DNA of 64,000 nt from Marinobacter sp. ELB17 (GTDB lineage Bacteria; Pseudomonadota; Gammaproteobacteria; Pseudomonadales; Oleiphilaceae): contig NZ_AAXY01000023.1 in assembly GCF_000169375.1 (NCBI RefSeq), positions 1 through 64,000 of the forward strand. Direction: 5' to 3'. The notes below the pieces were generated by a model. That model had not been told where the DNA came from, did not search any database, and worked only from the letters and a program-made list of their open reading frames with translations. The position numbers and the translations under genes were made by a program. Shown piece by piece: positions 49,677 through 58,459 of the stretch. Numbering within the stretch: the stretch's first letter is position 1; each line of letters opens with the position of its first letter.

Positions 49677-49926
49677 ATAATTCTCCCTTGGGTTTTATTT
49701 CATATTCCGTTAATTCAGCCCAGCAATAGTTTGTGTGTCTGCCGGTTGGTATTTTAGTAGTCTGTTTCAACGATGAAAATCAGGTTACATTTGTAGTGTA
49801 GCAGGGCGATATGAAAGCGCTGTTGGGCTTTAGTTGAATACCTGTTGTTTTGTTAAAACGCTTTACGTGTGTGTTTGCGCCGGTGTGCGGTTGCCCCGGA
49901 TTTTGCTGACCAAAAAAGAGATCACG

Positions 49927-50358
49927 ATGGACGAGTTACACGGTTATTATCTGGAAGATTTGGAAGTAGGCATGACAGCCAGCGTGACCAAAATCATCAC
50001 CGACGCAGACGTTGTGCAGTTTGCCGAGTTAAGCGGCGATAACAACCCGGTTCACCTGAACGACGATTACGCCAAAACCACTCCGTTCAAAGCTCGCGTT
50101 GTTCACGGTATGTTCAGCGCAGCGCTGATCTCTGCGGTGCTTGGCACGAGGTTACCTGGGCCGGGTGCGATCTACATTGACCAGCAGCTGCGCTTTAAGG
50201 CGCCGGTGTTTATTGGTGACACTGTTGTGGCGAGTGCGGAAGTACAGGAAATTGATCTGAGACGGCGCCGGGTCAAGCTGAAAACTGTTTGCACGGTCGA
50301 TGGCAAAGTGGTTGCCGAGGGTTACGCCACCAATATGGTCGATAGCCGCCCGGCCTGA
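49927..50358 (+). CDS. MaoC-family (R)-specific enoyl-CoA hydratase (PhaJ-like)
   Basis: The protein is 143 residues from the ATG at 49927; the open frame extends upstream to 49834 without a proper start context. Hot-dog fold: YLEDLEVGMTASVTKIITDADVVQFAELSGDNNPVHLNDDYA (the Asp and His of the hydratase motif D-x4-H), FKARVVHGMFSAALISAVLG and IYIDQQLRFKAPVFIGDTV. It supplies (R)-3-hydroxyacyl-CoA from beta-oxidation to PHA synthesis in relatives. Divergent from phaB with a 250-base space that should hold both promoters. Confidence 0.88.
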   Translation: MDELHGYYLEDLEVGMTASVTKIITDADVVQFAELSGDNNPVHLNDDYAKTTPFKARVVHGMFSAALISAVLGTRLPGPGAIYIDQQLRFKAPVFIGDTVVASAEVQEIDLRRRRVKLKTVCTVDGKVVAEGYATNMVDSRPA

Positions 50359-50359
50359 T

Positions 50360-51085
50360 TTAAAACGCCTGTTTGTTCAGCTGCAGCGGCTGGTCCGCTG
50401 CGGCTTCCAGCCACCAAACGTGGCTGTCCCAATCCCCTAGCACAATCCGCTCAGCAGGCTGATCATTCACCTGCAACGGATGCCGGGCCGGGCGATGGGT
50501 GTGGCCGTGAATCAGCTGCGGCACGTTATGCTGTTCCATCACCCGCACCACTTCCTCTGGCGTCACATCCATAATGGCTTGGGTCTTGCCCTTGTTCTTG
50601 GCCATGCTCAGTTCGCGCAGTTGGCGAGCCATCAGCTGGCGGTCTTTCAGCGGGCGAGCCAGCAGCATTTGCTGGGTTTTCGGGTTGCGCATGTTGGCGC
50701 GGAATTTCTGATATTCCACATCGGCGGTGCACAGGCTGTCGCCGTGCATCAGCAGGGTAGGGGTGCCGTACAGATCAATCACGGTCGGGTCGTCCAGCAG
50801 GGTTGCCCCAAGACGCTTGCAATAATCCTGGCCCAGCAAAAAGTCCCGGTTGCCGTGCATTACATACACAGAGGTGCCGCCGTCGCTGACCTGCCTCAAT
50901 GCTGCAGCAATCTGTTCCTGCAAGGGCGTGTGCTCATCGTCGCCAATCCAGGCTTCAAAGAAATCGCCCAGAATGTACAGTGTGTGAGCACTCACCGCGC
51001 GATCTTTTAAGAAGGCAAGAAACGCCCGGGTAATGTCCGGGCGTGACTCTTCCAAATGCAGATCGGAAATGAACAGCGTGGTCAC
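50360..51085 (-). CDS. lpxH: UDP-2,3-diacylglucosamine diphosphatase
   Basis: This 241-residue metallophosphoesterase cleaves UDP-2,3-diacylglucosamine to lipid X in lipid A synthesis. It has FISDLHLEESRP, YILGDFFEAWIGDDE, VYVMHGNRDFLLG, MHGDSLCT and LIHGHTHRPA, the metal-binding set of LpxH. Its start overlaps the ppiB stop by four bases, the conserved ppiB-lpxH order. Confidence 0.95.
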   Translation of the reverse strand: MTTLFISDLHLEESRPDITRAFLAFLKDRAVSAHTLYILGDFFEAWIGDDEHTPLQEQIAAALRQVSDGGTSVYVMHGNRDFLLGQDYCKRLGATLLDDPTVIDLYGTPTLLMHGDSLCTADVEYQKFRANMRNPKTQQMLLARPLKDRQLMARQLRELSMAKNKGKTQAIMDVTPEEVVRVMEQHNVPQLIHGHTHRPARHPLQVNDQPAERIVLGDWDSHVWWLEAAADQPLQLNKQAF

Positions 51086-51591
51086 GCTGCGTTTCCGTCC
51101 TCAAGCACTTCGGCTTTTTCGATGATCACGTCGTCAGCAGGAACATCCTGGTGGCCGGCTTTCATCGTGGTGCGCACTGCGCGAATTTTGTCGACGACGT
51201 CCATGCCTTCAGCCACTTTGCCAAAGACGCAATAACCCCAGCCTTCCGCAGTTTTGGCGGAATGATCCAGGAAACCGTTGTTTTCAACGTTGATGAAAAA
51301 CTGCGCGGTTGCGGAGTGCGGGTCCATGGTGCGAGCCATGGCAACGGTGCCAATCATATTGCTGAGGCCGTTATCGGCTTCACTCTTGATTGTCTCGCGG
51401 GTTTTGCGCGGGCTCATGTCCGGTTCGAAGCCGCCGCCCTGAACCATGAAGTTGCTAATCACCCGGTGAAATATCAGGCCGTTAAAAAAGCCCTCGCGCA
51501 CATACTTTTCGAAGTTTTTAGCGGTTTCCGGTGCTTTGTCATAATCCAGTTCCAGCTTGATAGGGCCGTGGTTGGTTGTCAGCAGAATCAT
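51082..51591 (-). CDS. ppiB: Peptidyl-prolyl cis-trans isomerase B (cyclophilin)
   Basis: The protein is 169 residues from the ATG at 51591, giving MILLTTNHGPIKLELDYDKAPETAKNF, the standard cytoplasmic start; upstream frame is non-coding. Cyclophilin motifs: FHRVISNFMVQGGGF, AMARTMDPHSATAQFFINVENNGFLDH and WGYCVFGKVAEGMDVVDKI. Divergent from glnS and coupled to lpxH. Confidence 0.96.
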   Translation of the reverse strand: MILLTTNHGPIKLELDYDKAPETAKNFEKYVREGFFNGLIFHRVISNFMVQGGGFEPDMSPRKTRETIKSEADNGLSNMIGTVAMARTMDPHSATAQFFINVENNGFLDHSAKTAEGWGYCVFGKVAEGMDVVDKIRAVRTTMKAGHQDVPADDVIIEKAEVLEDGNAA

Positions 51592-51739
51592 CGGGTTTTC
51601 CTGTTTTGTGGGGTAAGGTTGCGCGCAATGCTCGTGTTGTTCGCCATTGTACGCAAGACTTTGGCTCGGTGCATGAGTCTGCTGTGCTTTTATGCGTATA
51701 ATAGCCCGCTCAGATCCACCTCCTTTTTGCAGAGATTGT

Positions 51740-53410
51740 ATGAGCGCCGAGCCCAAGAAAGCCCATAACTTTATTCAGAGCCTGATTGAAGACGCCGTCG
51801 CCAAAGGCGCGCACACAGCCACGGTAGTGACCCGTTTCCCGCCGGAGCCCAACGGTTACCTGCACGTTGGCCACGCCAAAGCCATTTGCCTGAATTTTGG
51901 CATTGCCAATACCTTTGGCGGTGAATGCAATCTGCGCTTTGACGACACCAACCCGGAAAAAGAAAGCCAGGAATACATCAACGCGATAAAAGCGGATGTG
52001 GAGTGGCTCGGTTATCAATGGCAAGGAAAGGTGCACTTTGCCTCGGACTATTTTGATGCCCTGTACAACTTTGCGGAAGAGCTGATTGAGCGCGGCAATG
52101 CTTACGTGTGTGCCCTCAGCGCCGACGAAATGGCGGACTACCGCGGCAGCCTTAAAGAGCCTGGCCGCAACAGCCCTTATCGCGAGCGCGCGGTGGAAGA
52201 AAACCTGAAACTGTTCCGCCAGATGCGCGACGGTAATTTCCAAAACGGCGAAATGGTGCTGCGGGCGAAGATTGATATGACGTCGCCCAACATCAACATG
52301 CGTGACCCGATCCTGTACCGTATCCGCTACGCTGAACACCACCAGACCGGCAATAAATGGTGCATCTACCCGATGTACGACTACACCCATCCGATTTCAG
52401 ACGCGCTGGAAGGCGTTACCCATTCCCTGTGTACGCTGGAATTCGAAGACCATCGTCCGCTGTATGACTGGGTGCTGGACAACATCAGCGTACCTTGTCA
52501 CCCGCGCCAGATTGAATTTGCGCGGCTGAACCTGAACTACACCATCACCAGCAAACGCAAACTCAGACGTTTAGTGGACGAGCGCATCGTTGACGGTTGG
52601 GACGATCCGCGCATGCCCACCATTTCAGGGTTGCGCCGCCGCGGTTACACACCTGAGTCTTTGCGCACCTTCTGCGACATGATCGGCGTGAACAAAGCTG
52701 GCGGTACCGTAGACGTGGGCATGCTGGAGTTCGCCATTCGCGAAGATTTGAACATCCGTTCGCCCCGCGCTATGTGCGTGATGCGTCCATTGAAGGTAAC
52801 TCTGACCAACTACCCGGCTGACAAAACCGAAACCCTGGTGCTGCCGGTGCATCCGCAAAATCCGGACATGGGCAGTCGCGAAGTGACCTGGAGCCAAACC
52901 CTGTTTATTGATCGGGAAGATTTCGCCCTGGAAGCGCCACGCAAATGGAAGCGACTGGCACCGGACCAGGCCGTGCGCCTGCGCGGTGGTTATGTGATGA
53001 CTTGCCGCGAAATTATCCGCGACCAGAGTGGCGAGATTGTCGAGCTGAAGTGCGAATACGACGAAAACACTCTGGGCGTGAACCCTGAGGGCTACAAGCC
53101 CAATGGTGTGATTCACTGGGTATCTGCAACGAACAGCGTGGAGTGCGACATCAACGTTTACGATCGCCTGTTCAACGCGGAAACGCCAGACAGCGATAAA
53201 GAAGGCGACATGCTGGACCACCTGAACCCACAATCTTTGGTGGTTTTGAAAGGCGCCCGTGCCGAACGCAATCTGGCGTCGCCGGCGAGCGATCTGCCGT
53301 ATCAGTTCGAGCGTGAAGGGTACTTTTTCTTCGACCAGAAGCTGACGGAAAATGCTGGCAAGCCGGTGTTCAATCGCACCGTCACCCTACGCGATTCCTG
53401 GGGTAAATAA
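51740..53410 (+). CDS. glnS: Glutamine--tRNA ligase
   Basis: The protein is 556 residues from the ATG at 51740. Class I synthetase: HIGH motif PEPNGYLHVGHAK, LRFDDTNPEKE, KMSKS-type loop TSKRKLRRLV, and the two beta-barrel anticodon-binding domains at the C-terminus. Charges tRNA-Gln directly, so no GatCAB route is needed for it. Divergent from ppiB, with cysS downstream. Confidence 0.97.
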   Translation: MSAEPKKAHNFIQSLIEDAVAKGAHTATVVTRFPPEPNGYLHVGHAKAICLNFGIANTFGGECNLRFDDTNPEKESQEYINAIKADVEWLGYQWQGKVHFASDYFDALYNFAEELIERGNAYVCALSADEMADYRGSLKEPGRNSPYRERAVEENLKLFRQMRDGNFQNGEMVLRAKIDMTSPNINMRDPILYRIRYAEHHQTGNKWCIYPMYDYTHPISDALEGVTHSLCTLEFEDHRPLYDWVLDNISVPCHPRQIEFARLNLNYTITSKRKLRRLVDERIVDGWDDPRMPTISGLRRRGYTPESLRTFCDMIGVNKAGGTVDVGMLEFAIREDLNIRSPRAMCVMRPLKVTLTNYPADKTETLVLPVHPQNPDMGSREVTWSQTLFIDREDFALEAPRKWKRLAPDQAVRLRGGYVMTCREIIRDQSGEIVELKCEYDENTLGVNPEGYKPNGVIHWVSATNSVECDINVYDRLFNAETPDSDKEGDMLDHLNPQSLVVLKGARAERNLASPASDLPYQFEREGYFFFDQKLTENAGKPVFNRTVTLRDSWGK

Positions 53411-53414
53411 TTCA

Positions 53415-53448
53415 CAACGAGCCGGCCTTTTAAAAGGTCGGCTCGTTG
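53415..53448. other. Long stem without loop between glnS and cysS
   Basis: CAACGAGCCG-g-CCTTTT-AAAAGG-t-CGGCTCGTTG is a palindrome with one G-T wobble in 34 bases. There is no T-run; it could be a weak terminator or an mRNA-stabilising stem. Confidence 0.5.
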
Positions 53449-53487
53449 CGTTCAGGCCCGCAATGAAACGGTAAACGAGAGCATTTT

Positions 53488-54882
53488 GTGATCAGAATCT
53501 ACAATACCCTCAGCCAGAAAAAAGAACAGTTCAAACCCATAGAACCGGGCAAAGTCGGCCTGTACGTGTGCGGCATGACCGTGTACGACTACTGTCATCT
53601 GGGCCACGCTCGGGTGTTGGTAGCGTTTGATGTGATCACCCGATATTTGCGCCACAGTGGTTTTGATGTGAACTATGTGCGCAACATTACCGATATAGAC
53701 GACAAAATTCTGCGCCGCGCCGATGAAAATGGCGAGGTGTACACCTGCCTGACTGAGCGCATGATTGCCGCCATGCACGAAGACGAAGCCCGTCTTGGTG
53801 TGTTGTCGCCCAACGCTGAACCCCGTGCTACAGCGTTCATTAGCGACATGATCGCGATGATTGAAACTCTGATTGCCGGTGGCCACGCCTACGCTGCAGA
53901 CAACGGCGATGTGTATTTTTTGGTATCGTCGTTTGCGGATTACGGCAAGCTCAGCAAGAAAAAACTGGAAGACCTGCTGGCGGGCGCCCGGGTGGACGTA
54001 GAACAGGCAAAACGCAGCCCGGCGGATTTTGCCCTGTGGAAAGCGGCGAAGCCTGATGAAGTGTTCTGGCCGTCGCCATGGGGCAATGGTCGCCCGGGTT
54101 GGCACATTGAGTGCTCGGCCATGGCCAATCACTGCCTGGGTGACACCTTTGATATTCACGGTGGTGGGCCAGACCTGTTGTTCCCCCACCACGAAAACGA
54201 AATTGCCCAGTCCGAATGCGCCACCGGACACACGTTTGTGAATACCTGGATGCACGCCGGCGCCATTCGGGTGAACAAAGAAAAGATGTCCAAGTCACTG
54301 GGCAACTTTTTTACCATCCGCGAGATTATGGAAACCTATCCGGCGGAAGTGGTGCGCTACTTTTTAGTGTCCAGCCATTACCGCAGCCAGGTGGATTACT
54401 CAGAAGACAATCTTATTGAATCCGGTCGTAGCCTGACCAAGCTTTACAATGCGCTGCGCGGTGTCACTCCGCTGGCCAGCGATGCGGTGGCGCGGACTGC
54501 ACACGACACTCTGTTCGTCAAGCGCATGGATGACGATTTCAACTGTGCAGGCGCGATGGCGACTCTGCACGCGCTCGCCGGCGAGATGAACCAGCAGCGC
54601 CGTGACGGTGACGAACAAGCCGCCGCTGCCAGCGCTACGGTGCTGGTACGCCTGGGCTCGGTGCTGGGTTTGTTACAGCAAGACCCGGAGCTGTTTTTCC
54701 AGAGTGACAGCGGGCAGGGCAATGAGTTGAGTGCCGGGCAAATTGAAACGATGATTCAGTCCCGTGCGGACGCCCGTAAAACCCGCGACTTCGCCGGCGC
54801 GGATCAGATTCGTGACGAGCTGTTAGCGCGGGGAGTTATTCTGGACGATTCCCGCGAGGGTACCAGCTGGCGGCGCGGCTAA
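53488..54882 (+). CDS. cysS: Cysteine--tRNA ligase
   Basis: The protein is 464 residues from a GTG at 53488 (MIRIYNTLSQKKEQF). Class I synthetase: zinc Cys and HIGH in YVCGMTVYDYCHLGHAR, GWHIECSAMA, HHENEIAQSE, and KMSKSLGNFF. It follows glnS by 77 bases. Downstream is the TnpB-only element. Confidence 0.97.
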   Translation: MIRIYNTLSQKKEQFKPIEPGKVGLYVCGMTVYDYCHLGHARVLVAFDVITRYLRHSGFDVNYVRNITDIDDKILRRADENGEVYTCLTERMIAAMHEDEARLGVLSPNAEPRATAFISDMIAMIETLIAGGHAYAADNGDVYFLVSSFADYGKLSKKKLEDLLAGARVDVEQAKRSPADFALWKAAKPDEVFWPSPWGNGRPGWHIECSAMANHCLGDTFDIHGGGPDLLFPHHENEIAQSECATGHTFVNTWMHAGAIRVNKEKMSKSLGNFFTIREIMETYPAEVVRYFLVSSHYRSQVDYSEDNLIESGRSLTKLYNALRGVTPLASDAVARTAHDTLFVKRMDDDFNCAGAMATLHALAGEMNQQRRDGDEQAAAASATVLVRLGSVLGLLQQDPELFFQSDSGQGNELSAGQIETMIQSRADARKTRDFAGADQIRDELLARGVILDDSREGTSWRRG

Positions 54883-54940
54883 GCCGCCTAAAACGCTGTC
54901 TAAACCTTAGTTTATTAAGAAAATACCCCATCCAATTGAC

Positions 54941-56137
54941 TCAAGTGGAGCGGGAGCGACTTTCTTAACATTTGGGTGGGGATGGATAGCGTGACCTCGA
55001 CAGAGGTCTTGTCTTAGCAAAAAAACTGTGATTATATACAGTATGGCTGAGTTCACCAAAACCTTCAAAGTCCGAGTTCGGGACAAACACGCTAATGTGC
55101 TGCGCGGTCAGGCCGCGGCTGTTAACAGTGTGTGGAATTTTGTGAATGAACTCAGTCATCGCAGCATTCGGGAGAGAGGACAGTTTCTGTCGGCCTTCGA
55201 TTTTCATCCTTATACCAAGGGTGCCGGCAAGCTTCTAGGCCTTCACAGCCAAACACTTCAGGTCGTTGCCCAGGAATACGTCACACGCCGCAAGCAGTTC
55301 CGAAAATCCAAACTCGCGTGGCGTAAAACCCACGGGGTTCGCCGGTCGCTCGGCTGGGTGCCGGTGAACACCGGCGCCGCGGTTTGGAGCAACGGGCAGG
55401 TTCGGTTCCACGGTCAGCATTATCGGGTCTGGGACAGCTACGGTTTGTCTCAGTACAAATTCCGCTCTGGCTGCTTTTCTGAGGACGCCCGAGGTCGGTG
55501 GTATTTCTGCGTGGTTGCCTCGGTAAAACCCGATCGCTGGTGTGGCACTGGCAGCGTGGGTCTGGATTTGGGCCTGAAGACCACGGCCACGCCCAGTTCG
55601 GGCGAGCCGCTGCAAGCGGGTCGCTTCTATCGGGATCAGCAGCAAAAGCTGGCGGTGGCCCAGCGAGCGAGAAAAAAGCAGCGGGTGAAGGCGATTCACG
55701 CCAAAATCCGCAATCGCCGGCACGATGCTTTGCACAAATTCAGTCGTGAGCTGGTCAATAACAACGGCCTGATCGTTGTCGGCAATGTGTCCAGCTCCGG
55801 CCTGGCAAAAACCACTATGGCCAAGTCGGTGCTCGACGCTGGCTGGTCCACACTAAAAACCCTGTTGTCATACAAATGCGAGAGCGCAGGCGGGATTTTT
55901 CTGGAAGTTGATGAACGGTACACCACCCAGACTTGCTCGTGTTGTGGCTCTTTGAGCCCCAACAGTCCGAAAGGTAGAGCAGGTATTGGAATAAGGGCAT
56001 GGACCTGTGAGTGCGGTGTCACTCACAACCGCGATTCCAATGCGGCCAGGAACATTCTCGCGCTTGGGCATAAGCGTCTAGAGGTAGGAATCCCCTTCCA
56101 AAAAGCCGGTTAGGCGTTTGGTGGGGAAGGATGTCAA
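54941..56137 (+). mobile_element. IS200/IS605-type element carrying tnpB only
   Basis: The left end is placed after TTGAC (54936-54940) and the right end after TCAA (56134-56137), by analogy with the TTAC/TTGAT targets and TCAA right-end cleavage known for IS608 and ISDra2. The terminal sequence GTGGGGAAGGATGTCAA is of the kind seen at right ends of such elements. It contains only tnpB and no tnpA. Joining the flanks gives ATACCCCA(54923-54930)-TCCAATTGACT-TGGGGTAT(56139-56146), an 8-bp inverted repeat, which supports these boundaries. Confidence 0.75.
55043..56113 (+). CDS. tnpB: TnpB RNA-guided nuclease (IS605 OrfB family), atypical RuvC-II
   Basis: The protein is 356 residues from the ATG at 55043 (a GTG five codons upstream at 55028 is possible; no clear ribosome site for either). 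N-terminal RNA-binding/recognition lobe, then RuvC-I GLDLGLKTTATPSSG (D175), bridge-type basic helix (about 200-232), the expected RuvC-II strand LIVVGNVSSSG where Gly247 stands instead of the usual catalytic Glu, the helix MAKSVLDAGWSTLKTLLSYK, then FLEVDERYTTQTCSCCG (Glu288/Glu291 and zinc Cys), WTCECG, and RuvC-III THNRDSNAARNIL (D331). Known TnpBs cut DNA next to a target-adjacent motif with a guide RNA from the right end. It may be inactive or use a shifted Glu. Confidence 0.92.
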   Translation: MAEFTKTFKVRVRDKHANVLRGQAAAVNSVWNFVNELSHRSIRERGQFLSAFDFHPYTKGAGKLLGLHSQTLQVVAQEYVTRRKQFRKSKLAWRKTHGVRRSLGWVPVNTGAAVWSNGQVRFHGQHYRVWDSYGLSQYKFRSGCFSEDARGRWYFCVVASVKPDRWCGTGSVGLDLGLKTTATPSSGEPLQAGRFYRDQQQKLAVAQRARKKQRVKAIHAKIRNRRHDALHKFSRELVNNNGLIVVGNVSSSGLAKTTMAKSVLDAGWSTLKTLLSYKCESAGGIFLEVDERYTTQTCSCCGSLSPNSPKGRAGIGIRAWTCECGVTHNRDSNAARNILALGHKRLEVGIPFQKAG

Positions 56138-56153
56138 TTGGGGTATGATCCGA
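56000..56153 (+). ncRNA. Predicted TnpB guide RNA (omega/reRNA) at the right end
   Basis: By analogy with ISDra2 and IS608, the guide RNA overlaps the 3' end of tnpB and continues past the right end; its 5' limit is unknown and the start given is arbitrary. If the element ends at 56137, the guide begins TTGGGGTATGATCCGATA at 56138. Confidence 0.5.
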
Positions 56154-56213
56154 TACGCGCTATCACGTAGAATATTGCGTTCGGGAATTTCTTAACTTAC
56201 TGAGGGAAATACG

Positions 56214-58394
56214 ATGACATCACGCGTACAGCTTGACGGTCTTCAGGTTGCCGGGAATTTATACGACTTCATTAATAATGAAGCGATCCCTGGAACGGGT
56301 CTGGACGCAGGCAAATTCTGGGCAGACTTCGCCAAAATCGTCAACGATCTTGCGCCCCGCAATCGTGAGCTGCTAGCCAAACGCGATTCCCTGCAGGAAA
56401 AACTGGACGCCTGGAACCATAATCACCAGCACCAGACTCCGGATATGCACGTTTATAAAGATTTCTTGAAAGAAATCGGTTATCTGGTTGACGAGCCCGC
56501 TAATTTCAACATTTCCACGGCTAACGTAGATCCCGAAGTAGCCGTCATGGCGGGGCCACAGCTTGTTGTGCCAATCATGAACGCTCGCTTTGCCCTGAAC
56601 GCAGTCAACAGCCGTTGGGGTAGTTTGTACGATGCGCTTTACGGCACTGACGCGATCCCTGAAACAGGCGGCGCCGAAAAAACTGCAGGCTACAATCCCA
56701 AGCGCGGCGAGCTCGTCATCGAATTTGCCCGTGACCTTCTGGACAGTTCAGCGCCTTTAGCCTCTGGCAGTCACAAAGACGCAGCACTCTATCATGTTGC
56801 GGGTGGCAAACTGGTTGTGGATCTGCAAAACGGTAACAACATCGGCTTGAAAGATGAAACCGGTTTTGTGGGTTACACAGGTTCGGCAGACGCCCCTACG
56901 GGCATTTTGCTGGTTAAAAACGGCATGCACTTTGAAATCCAGATTGACGCTACCCATCCCATTGGCAAAACCGATGGTGCCCACGTTAAAGACGTGTTGA
57001 TGGAATCGGCGCTGACCACCATTATGGATTGTGAAGACTCGGTAGCCGCAGTAGACGCAGACGACAAAGTTCTGGCCTACCGCAACTGGTTGGGCCTGAT
57101 GAATGGCAGTCTGGAAGAAACCTTTGAAAAAGGTGGCAAGCCGTTAACCCGCAAGATGAACGCGGATCGCGTTTACACCGCCGCCGATGGTAGCGAACTG
57201 CAACTGAAGGGCCGCAGCGTGATGTTCATCCGTAACGTGGGCCACCTGATGACCAACCCGGCGATTCTGCTGGCAGATGGCAGCGAAGTGCCGGAAGGCC
57301 TGCTGGATGGCGTGATGACATCGCTGATGGCCATACACGACCTGAAAGGCAACAGCCGGTTTCAGAACAGCACCCAAGGCTCGGTGTATATTGTTAAGCC
57401 GAAGATGCACGGCCCGGAAGAAGTTGCGTTTACCAACGAGTTTTTCGGCCGGGTGGAAGACGCTTTGGGCTTGCCGCGCTTTACCTTGAAAGTGGGCATT
57501 ATGGATGAAGAACGCCGCACCACGGTGAACTTGAAGGCCTGCATTCACGCCGCGAAAGATCGCGTGGCGTTTATTAACACCGGCTTCCTGGACCGCACCG
57601 GTGACGAAATCCACACCTCCATGAAGCTCGCTCCGTTTATCCGCAAAGGGAAAATGAAGCAGGCCACGTGGATTGGCGCTTACGAACAGTGGAACGTAGA
57701 CATTGGCCTGGAAGCCGGGTTTCGCGGTGTTGCGCAAATTGGCAAGGGCATGTGGGCCATGCCGGATTTGATGGCCGATATGCTGGAACAGAAAATTGGG
57801 CATCCAAAAGCCGGTGCTAACACCGCCTGGGTTCCATCACCAACCGCAGCCACCCTGCATGCCACCCATTACCATCAGGTGAGTGTGGCGGATATCCAGC
57901 AGAAGCTGGAAAGTCGCGAGCGTGCGAGCCTGGATGACATTCTCACGGTGCCTATCAATCTGAACTCGAAAGACCTGACCGCGGCGGAAATTCAAGAGGA
58001 ATTGGATAACAACGCGCAAAGCATTTTGGGCTATGTGGTGCGCTGGATCGACAGCGGCGTAGGTTGCTCAAAAGTGCCCGATATCAACAACGTCGGCCTG
58101 ATGGAAGACCGCGCTACCCTGCGGATTTCGTCGCAATTGCTGGCGAACTGGCTGTATCACGGTATCTGCAATACGCACCAGATTGAAGAGACCATGAAGC
58201 GCATGGCACTGATCGTAGACAAGCAGAACGCCGGTGACGCAACCTATCGCCCAATGGCTGATAACTTTGCCGACAGCATTGCTTTCCAGGCGGCTATAGC
58301 CCTGGTGCTAAAAGGTGCCGAACAGCCGAATGGCTACACAGAACCCTTGCTGCACGCATATCGTTTAAAGGCGAAAGCGAAATACGGCCAGTAA
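56214..58394 (+). CDS. glcB: Malate synthase G
   Basis: The protein is 726 residues, the full length of the G isoform. It condenses glyoxylate with acetyl-CoA to malate. Signatures: NAVNSRWGSLYDALYGTDAIPE, DCEDSVAAVDADDKVLAYRNWLGLM, FIRNVGHLMTNPA, YIVKPKMHGPEEVAF, MDEERRTTVNLKACI and WIDSGVGCSKVPDI. Next to it is the malonate operon that yields acetyl-CoA. It is followed by a terminator. The TnpB element lies 77 bases before its ATG and may have separated it from upstream regulatory DNA. Confidence 0.97.
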   Translation: MTSRVQLDGLQVAGNLYDFINNEAIPGTGLDAGKFWADFAKIVNDLAPRNRELLAKRDSLQEKLDAWNHNHQHQTPDMHVYKDFLKEIGYLVDEPANFNISTANVDPEVAVMAGPQLVVPIMNARFALNAVNSRWGSLYDALYGTDAIPETGGAEKTAGYNPKRGELVIEFARDLLDSSAPLASGSHKDAALYHVAGGKLVVDLQNGNNIGLKDETGFVGYTGSADAPTGILLVKNGMHFEIQIDATHPIGKTDGAHVKDVLMESALTTIMDCEDSVAAVDADDKVLAYRNWLGLMNGSLEETFEKGGKPLTRKMNADRVYTAADGSELQLKGRSVMFIRNVGHLMTNPAILLADGSEVPEGLLDGVMTSLMAIHDLKGNSRFQNSTQGSVYIVKPKMHGPEEVAFTNEFFGRVEDALGLPRFTLKVGIMDEERRTTVNLKACIHAAKDRVAFINTGFLDRTGDEIHTSMKLAPFIRKGKMKQATWIGAYEQWNVDIGLEAGFRGVAQIGKGMWAMPDLMADMLEQKIGHPKAGANTAWVPSPTAATLHATHYHQVSVADIQQKLESRERASLDDILTVPINLNSKDLTAAEIQEELDNNAQSILGYVVRWIDSGVGCSKVPDINNVGLMEDRATLRISSQLLANWLYHGICNTHQIEETMKRMALIVDKQNAGDATYRPMADNFADSIAFQAAIALVLKGAEQPNGYTEPLLHAYRLKAKAKYGQ

Positions 58395-58404
58395 TTCGCC
58401 GCCG

Positions 58405-58452
58405 ATGCAGTTTCTACCGCTCAGAAGTCTGTGTGGTAGAAACTGCATTTTG
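58405..58452. terminator. Terminator between glcB and the GntR regulator
   Basis: ATGCAGTTTCTACC (58405-58418) pairs perfectly with GGTAGAAACTGCAT (58435-58448), followed by TTTT. It would serve glcB; the reverse strand has a weaker run. Confidence 0.8.
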
Positions 58453-58459
58453 CATTATT

